From contig JAQGDQ010000647.1 of NCBI GenBank assembly GCA_030141605.1, forward strand, positions 99,117 to 119,594: a DNA stretch of 20,478 nt. Direction: 5' to 3'. The DNA comes from Tubiluchus corallicola (taxonomy: Eukaryota > Priapulida > Priapulimorpha > Priapulimorphida > Tubiluchidae). The translations under genes and the position numbers were made by a program. How positions within the stretch are numbered: the stretch's first letter is position 1; each line of letters begins with the position of its first letter. Positions 16,889 to 20,478 of the stretch are shown here, one piece after another. Below the pieces are notes generated by a model. It saw only the letters and a list, made by a program, of their open reading frames with translations. It did no database searches and was not told the DNA's origin.

Positions 16889-19800
16889 TGGTAAGCACTA
16901 CTTCATTCCTGCATCTCTAACTAGTTACCGAAATAAAAAAAACTGAATTGAAGTGAACAACCTGGTCACCGTCATGGTAAGCACTACTTCATTCCTGCAT
17001 CTCTAACTAGTTACCGAAATAAAAAAAACTGAATTGAACTGAACAACCTGTTCACCGTCATGGTAAGCACTATTTCATTCCTGCATCTCTAACTAGTTAC
17101 CGAAATAAAAAAAACTGAATTGAACTGAACAACCTGCTCACCGTTATGGTAAGCACTACTTCATTCCTGCATCTCTAACTAGTTACCAAAACAAAAACTG
17201 AATTGAACTGAACAACCTGCTCACCGTTATGGTAAGCACTATTTCATTCCTGCATCTCTAACTAGTTACCAAAACAAAAACAGAATTGAACCGAACAACC
17301 TGGTCACCGTCATGGTAAGCACTACTTCATTCCTGCATCTCTAACTAGTTACTGAAATAAAAACAACTGAATTGAACTGAACAACCTGTTCACCGTCATG
17401 GTAAGCACTACTTCATTCCTGCATCTCTAACTAGTTACCGAAATAAAAACTTGAATTGAACTGAACAACCTGGTCACCGTCATGGTAAGCACTATTTCAT
17501 TCCTGCATCTCTAACTAGTTACCGAAATAAAAACTTGAATTGAACTGAACAACCTGGTCACCGTCATGGTAAGCACTATTTCATTCCTGCATCTCTAACT
17601 TGTTACCGAAATAAAAACTTGAATTGAACTGAACAACCTGTTCACCGTTATGGTAAGCACTACTTCATTCCTGCATCTCTAACTAGTTACCGAAATAAAA
17701 ACTTGAATTGAACTGAACAACGTGTTCACCGTCATGGTAAGCACTATTTCATTCCTGCATCTGTAACTAGTTACTGAAATAAAAAAACTTGAATTGAACT
17801 GAACAACGTGCTCACCGTTATGGTAAGCACTACTTCATTCCTGCATCTCTAACTACTTACCGAAATAAAAACTTGAACTGAACTGAACAACGTGCTCACC
17901 GTTATGGTAAGCACTACTTCATTCCTGCATCTCTAACTAGTTACTAAAATAAAAACTTGAACTGAACTGAACAACCTGTTCACCGTTATGGTAAGCACTA
18001 TTTCATTCCTGCATCTCTAACTAGTTACCGAAATAAAAACTTGAATTGAACTGAACAACCTGTTCACCGTCATGGTAAGCACTATTTCATTCCTGCATCT
18101 CTAACTTGTTACCGAAATAAAAACTTGAATTGAACTGAACAACCTGTTCACCGTTATGGTAAGCACTACTTCATTCCTGCATCTCTAACTAGTTACCGAA
18201 ATAAAAACTTGAATTGAACTGAACAACGTGTTCACCGTCATGGTAAGCACTATTTCATTCCTGCATCTGTAACTAGTTACTGAAATAAAAAAACTTGAAT
18301 TGAACTGAACAACGTGCTCACCGTTATGGTAAGCACTACTTCATTCCTGCATCTGTAACTACTTACCGAAATAAAAACTTGAACTGAACTGAACAACGTG
18401 CTCACCGTTATGGTAAGCACTACTTCATTCCTGCATCTCTAACTAGTTACTAAAATAAAAACTTGAACTGAACTGAACAACCTGTTCACCGTTATGGTAA
18501 GCACTATTTCATTCCTGCATCTCTAACTAGTTACCGAAATAAAAACTTGAATTGAACTGAACAACCTGTTCACCGTCATGGTAAGCACTATTTCATTCCT
18601 GCATCTCTAACTTGTTACCGAAATAAAAACTTGAATTGAACTGAACAACCTGCTCACTGTCATGGTAAGCACTACTTCATTCCTGCATCTCTAACTAGTT
18701 ACCGAAATAAAAACTTGAATTGAACTGAACAACGTGTTCACCGTCATGGTAAGCACTATTTCATTCCTGCATCTGTAACTAGTTACTGAAATAAAAAAAC
18801 TTGAATTGAACTGAACAACGTGCTCACCGTTATGGTAAGCACTACTTCATTCCTGCATCTCTAACTAGTTACCGAAATAAAAACTTGAACTGAACTGAAC
18901 AACGTGCTCACCGTTATGGTAAGCACTACTTCATTCCTGCATCTCTAACTAGTTACTAAAATAAAAACTTGAACTGAACTGAACAACCTGTTCACCGTTA
19001 TGGTAAGCACTATTTCATTCCTGCATCTCTAACTAGTTACCGAAATAAAAACTTGAATTGAACTGAACAACCTGTTCACCGTTATGGTAAGCACTACTTC
19101 ATTCCTGCATCTCTAACTAGTTACTAAAATAAAAACTTGAAGTGAACTGAACAACCTGCTCACTGTCATGGTAAGCACTATTTCATTCCTGCATCTGTAA
19201 CTAGTTACCGAAATAAAAACTTGAATTGAACTGAACAACCTGTTCACCGTTATGGTAAGCACTATTTCATTCCTGCATCTCTAACTAGATACCGAAATAA
19301 TAAAAACTTGAACTGAACTGAACAACCTGTTCACCGTTATGGTAAGCACTATTTCATTCCTGCATCTCTAACTAGTTACCGAAATAAAAACTTGAACTGA
19401 ACTGAACAACCTGGTCACCGTCATGGTAAGCACTACTTCATTCCTGCATCTCTAACTAGTTACTAAAATAAAAACTTGAACTGAACTGAACAACCTGTTC
19501 ACCGTTATGGTAAGCACTATTTCATTCCTGCATCTCTAACTAGTTACCGAAATAAAAACTTGAACTGAACTGAACAACCTGGTCACCGTCATGGTAAGCA
19601 CTACTTCATTCCTGCATCTCTAACTAGTTACTAAAATAAAAACTTGAACTGAACTGAACAACCTGGTCACCGTCATGGTAAGCACTATTTCATTCCTGCA
19701 TCTCTAACTAGTTACCGAAATAAAAACTTGAATTGAACTGAACAACCTGTTCACCGTTATGGTAAGCACTACTTCATTCCTGCATCTCTAACTAGTTACC

Positions 19801-20478
19801 GAAATAAAAACTTGAACTGAACTGAACAACCTGTTCACCGTCATGGTAAGCACTACTTCATTCCTGCATCTCTAACTAGTTACCGAAATAAAAACTTGAA
19901 CTGAACTGAACAACCTGGTCACCGTCATGGTAAGCACTACTTCATTCCTGCATCTCTAACTAGTTACCGAAATAAAAACTTGAATTGAACTGAACAACCT
20001 GTTCACCGTTATGGTAAGCACTATTTCATTCCTGCATCTCTAACTAGTTACCGAAATAAAAACTTGAATTGAACTGAACAACCTGCTCACCGTCATGGTA
20101 AGCACTATTTCATTCCTGCATCTGTAACTAGTTACCGAAATAAAAAAACTGAATTGAAGTGAACAACCTGCTCACCGTTATGGTAAGCACTATTTCATTC
20201 CTGCATCTGTAACTAGTTACCGAAATAAAAAAAACTGAATTGAAGTGAACAACCTGCTCACCGTCATGGTAAGCACTACTTCATTCCTGCATCTCTAACT
20301 AGTTACCGAAATAAAAAAAACTGAATTGAAGTGAACAACCTGCTCACCGTTATGGTAAGCACTATTTCATTCCTGCATCTGTAACTAGTTACCGAAATAA
20401 AAAAAACTGAATTGAACTGAACAACGTGCTCACCGTCATGGTAAGCACTACTTCATTCCTGGATCTCTAACTAGTTAC
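16889..20478. repeat. 84-bp satellite array, about 42 units, cut by the window end
   Basis: The monomer reads ATGGTAAGCACTATTTCATT, CCTGCATCTCTAACTAGTTA, CCGAAATAAAAACTTGAATT, GAACTGAACAACCTGTTCAC, CGTT. Units near both ends of the visible array (16889-17300 and 20130-20478) carry the longer A-run followed directly by CTGAATTGAA. Central units carry AAAAACTTGAA. TAACTAGTTA is a palindrome, extended to GTAACTAGTTAC in units with CTGTAAC. Each monomer has a donor-like GGTAAGC and, 22-25 bases on, a branch/acceptor-like CTAACTAG. Every unit contains in-frame stops, so no protein is possible. The array continues to the last base, so its full length is unknown. Confidence 0.98.
17601..19100. repeat. 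506-bp higher-order repeat within the 84-bp satellite, about three copies
   Basis: The diagnostic variant TAACTTGTTACC recurs with TGTTACC at 17601, 18107 and 18613, exactly 506 bp apart (six monomers plus 2 bp). The units between them repeat the same order of variants: AACGTGTTCACC, then CTGTAACTAGTTACTG with a longer A-run, then GTGCTCACC with GAACTGAACTG, then TTACTAAAATAAAAA. The third copy shows one altered unit and decays by about 19100. Confidence 0.88.

Noticed and set aside
16889-20478. Possible CRISPR array from regular 84-bp units
   Set aside because: There are no distinct unique spacers. The whole unit repeats with scattered point changes, no cas genes are present and the DNA looks eukaryotic, so it is a satellite.

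Overview
This looks like non-coding, repeat-dominated nuclear DNA from a eukaryote, most likely an animal and plausibly an invertebrate. There is no dense gene layout, no operon, no recognisable protein domain, no tRNA or rRNA, and no continuous reading frame of convincing composition. Instead there are six unrelated tandem arrays, two purine-rich GA tracts, several short non-autonomous DNA transposons and a large inverted repeat, separated by AT-rich unique sequence. The species cannot be fixed from this sequence. Marine invertebrate genomes such as molluscs are known for MITEs carrying internal minisatellites, but that link is inference.

Layout. 1-1398: AT-rich, no gene seen. 1399-2033: about 63 copies of a 10-bp repeat with a 142-bp higher-order duplication. 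About 2534-4690: a 2.1-kb inverted repeat with two arms of about 0.7 kb around a spacer of about 0.74 kb. 5481-6908: about 18 copies of a 79-bp satellite. 7419-7962: an imperfect purine-rich (GA) tract. 8700-10149: a short DNA transposon with terminal inverted repeats and a TAA duplication, filled with about 30 copies of a 43-bp repeat. 10845-11096: a 21-bp repeat, followed by a CpG-richer stretch. 11603-13340: three copies of one dispersed repeat family, two of them head to head. 13382-14331: seven units of about 130 bp built from tetranucleotides. 15713-16217: a hAT-type MITE with an exact 8-bp target duplication and a (GA)n core. 16889 to the window end: about 42 copies of an 84-bp satellite containing a 506-bp higher-order repeat.

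No genes working together can be described. The strongest results are the two transposons with target-site duplications (8700-10149 and 15713-16217), the large inverted repeat, the family of three related elements, and the internal organisation of the satellites. All long open frames lie within tandem arrays and are explained by array period and composition. The one coding-like hint is the 21-bp array, where all variation falls at third codon positions of one frame. No undescribed biological system could be demonstrated. The best leads are the tandem-array-bearing MITE and the 84-bp satellite with its splice-site-like monomer.
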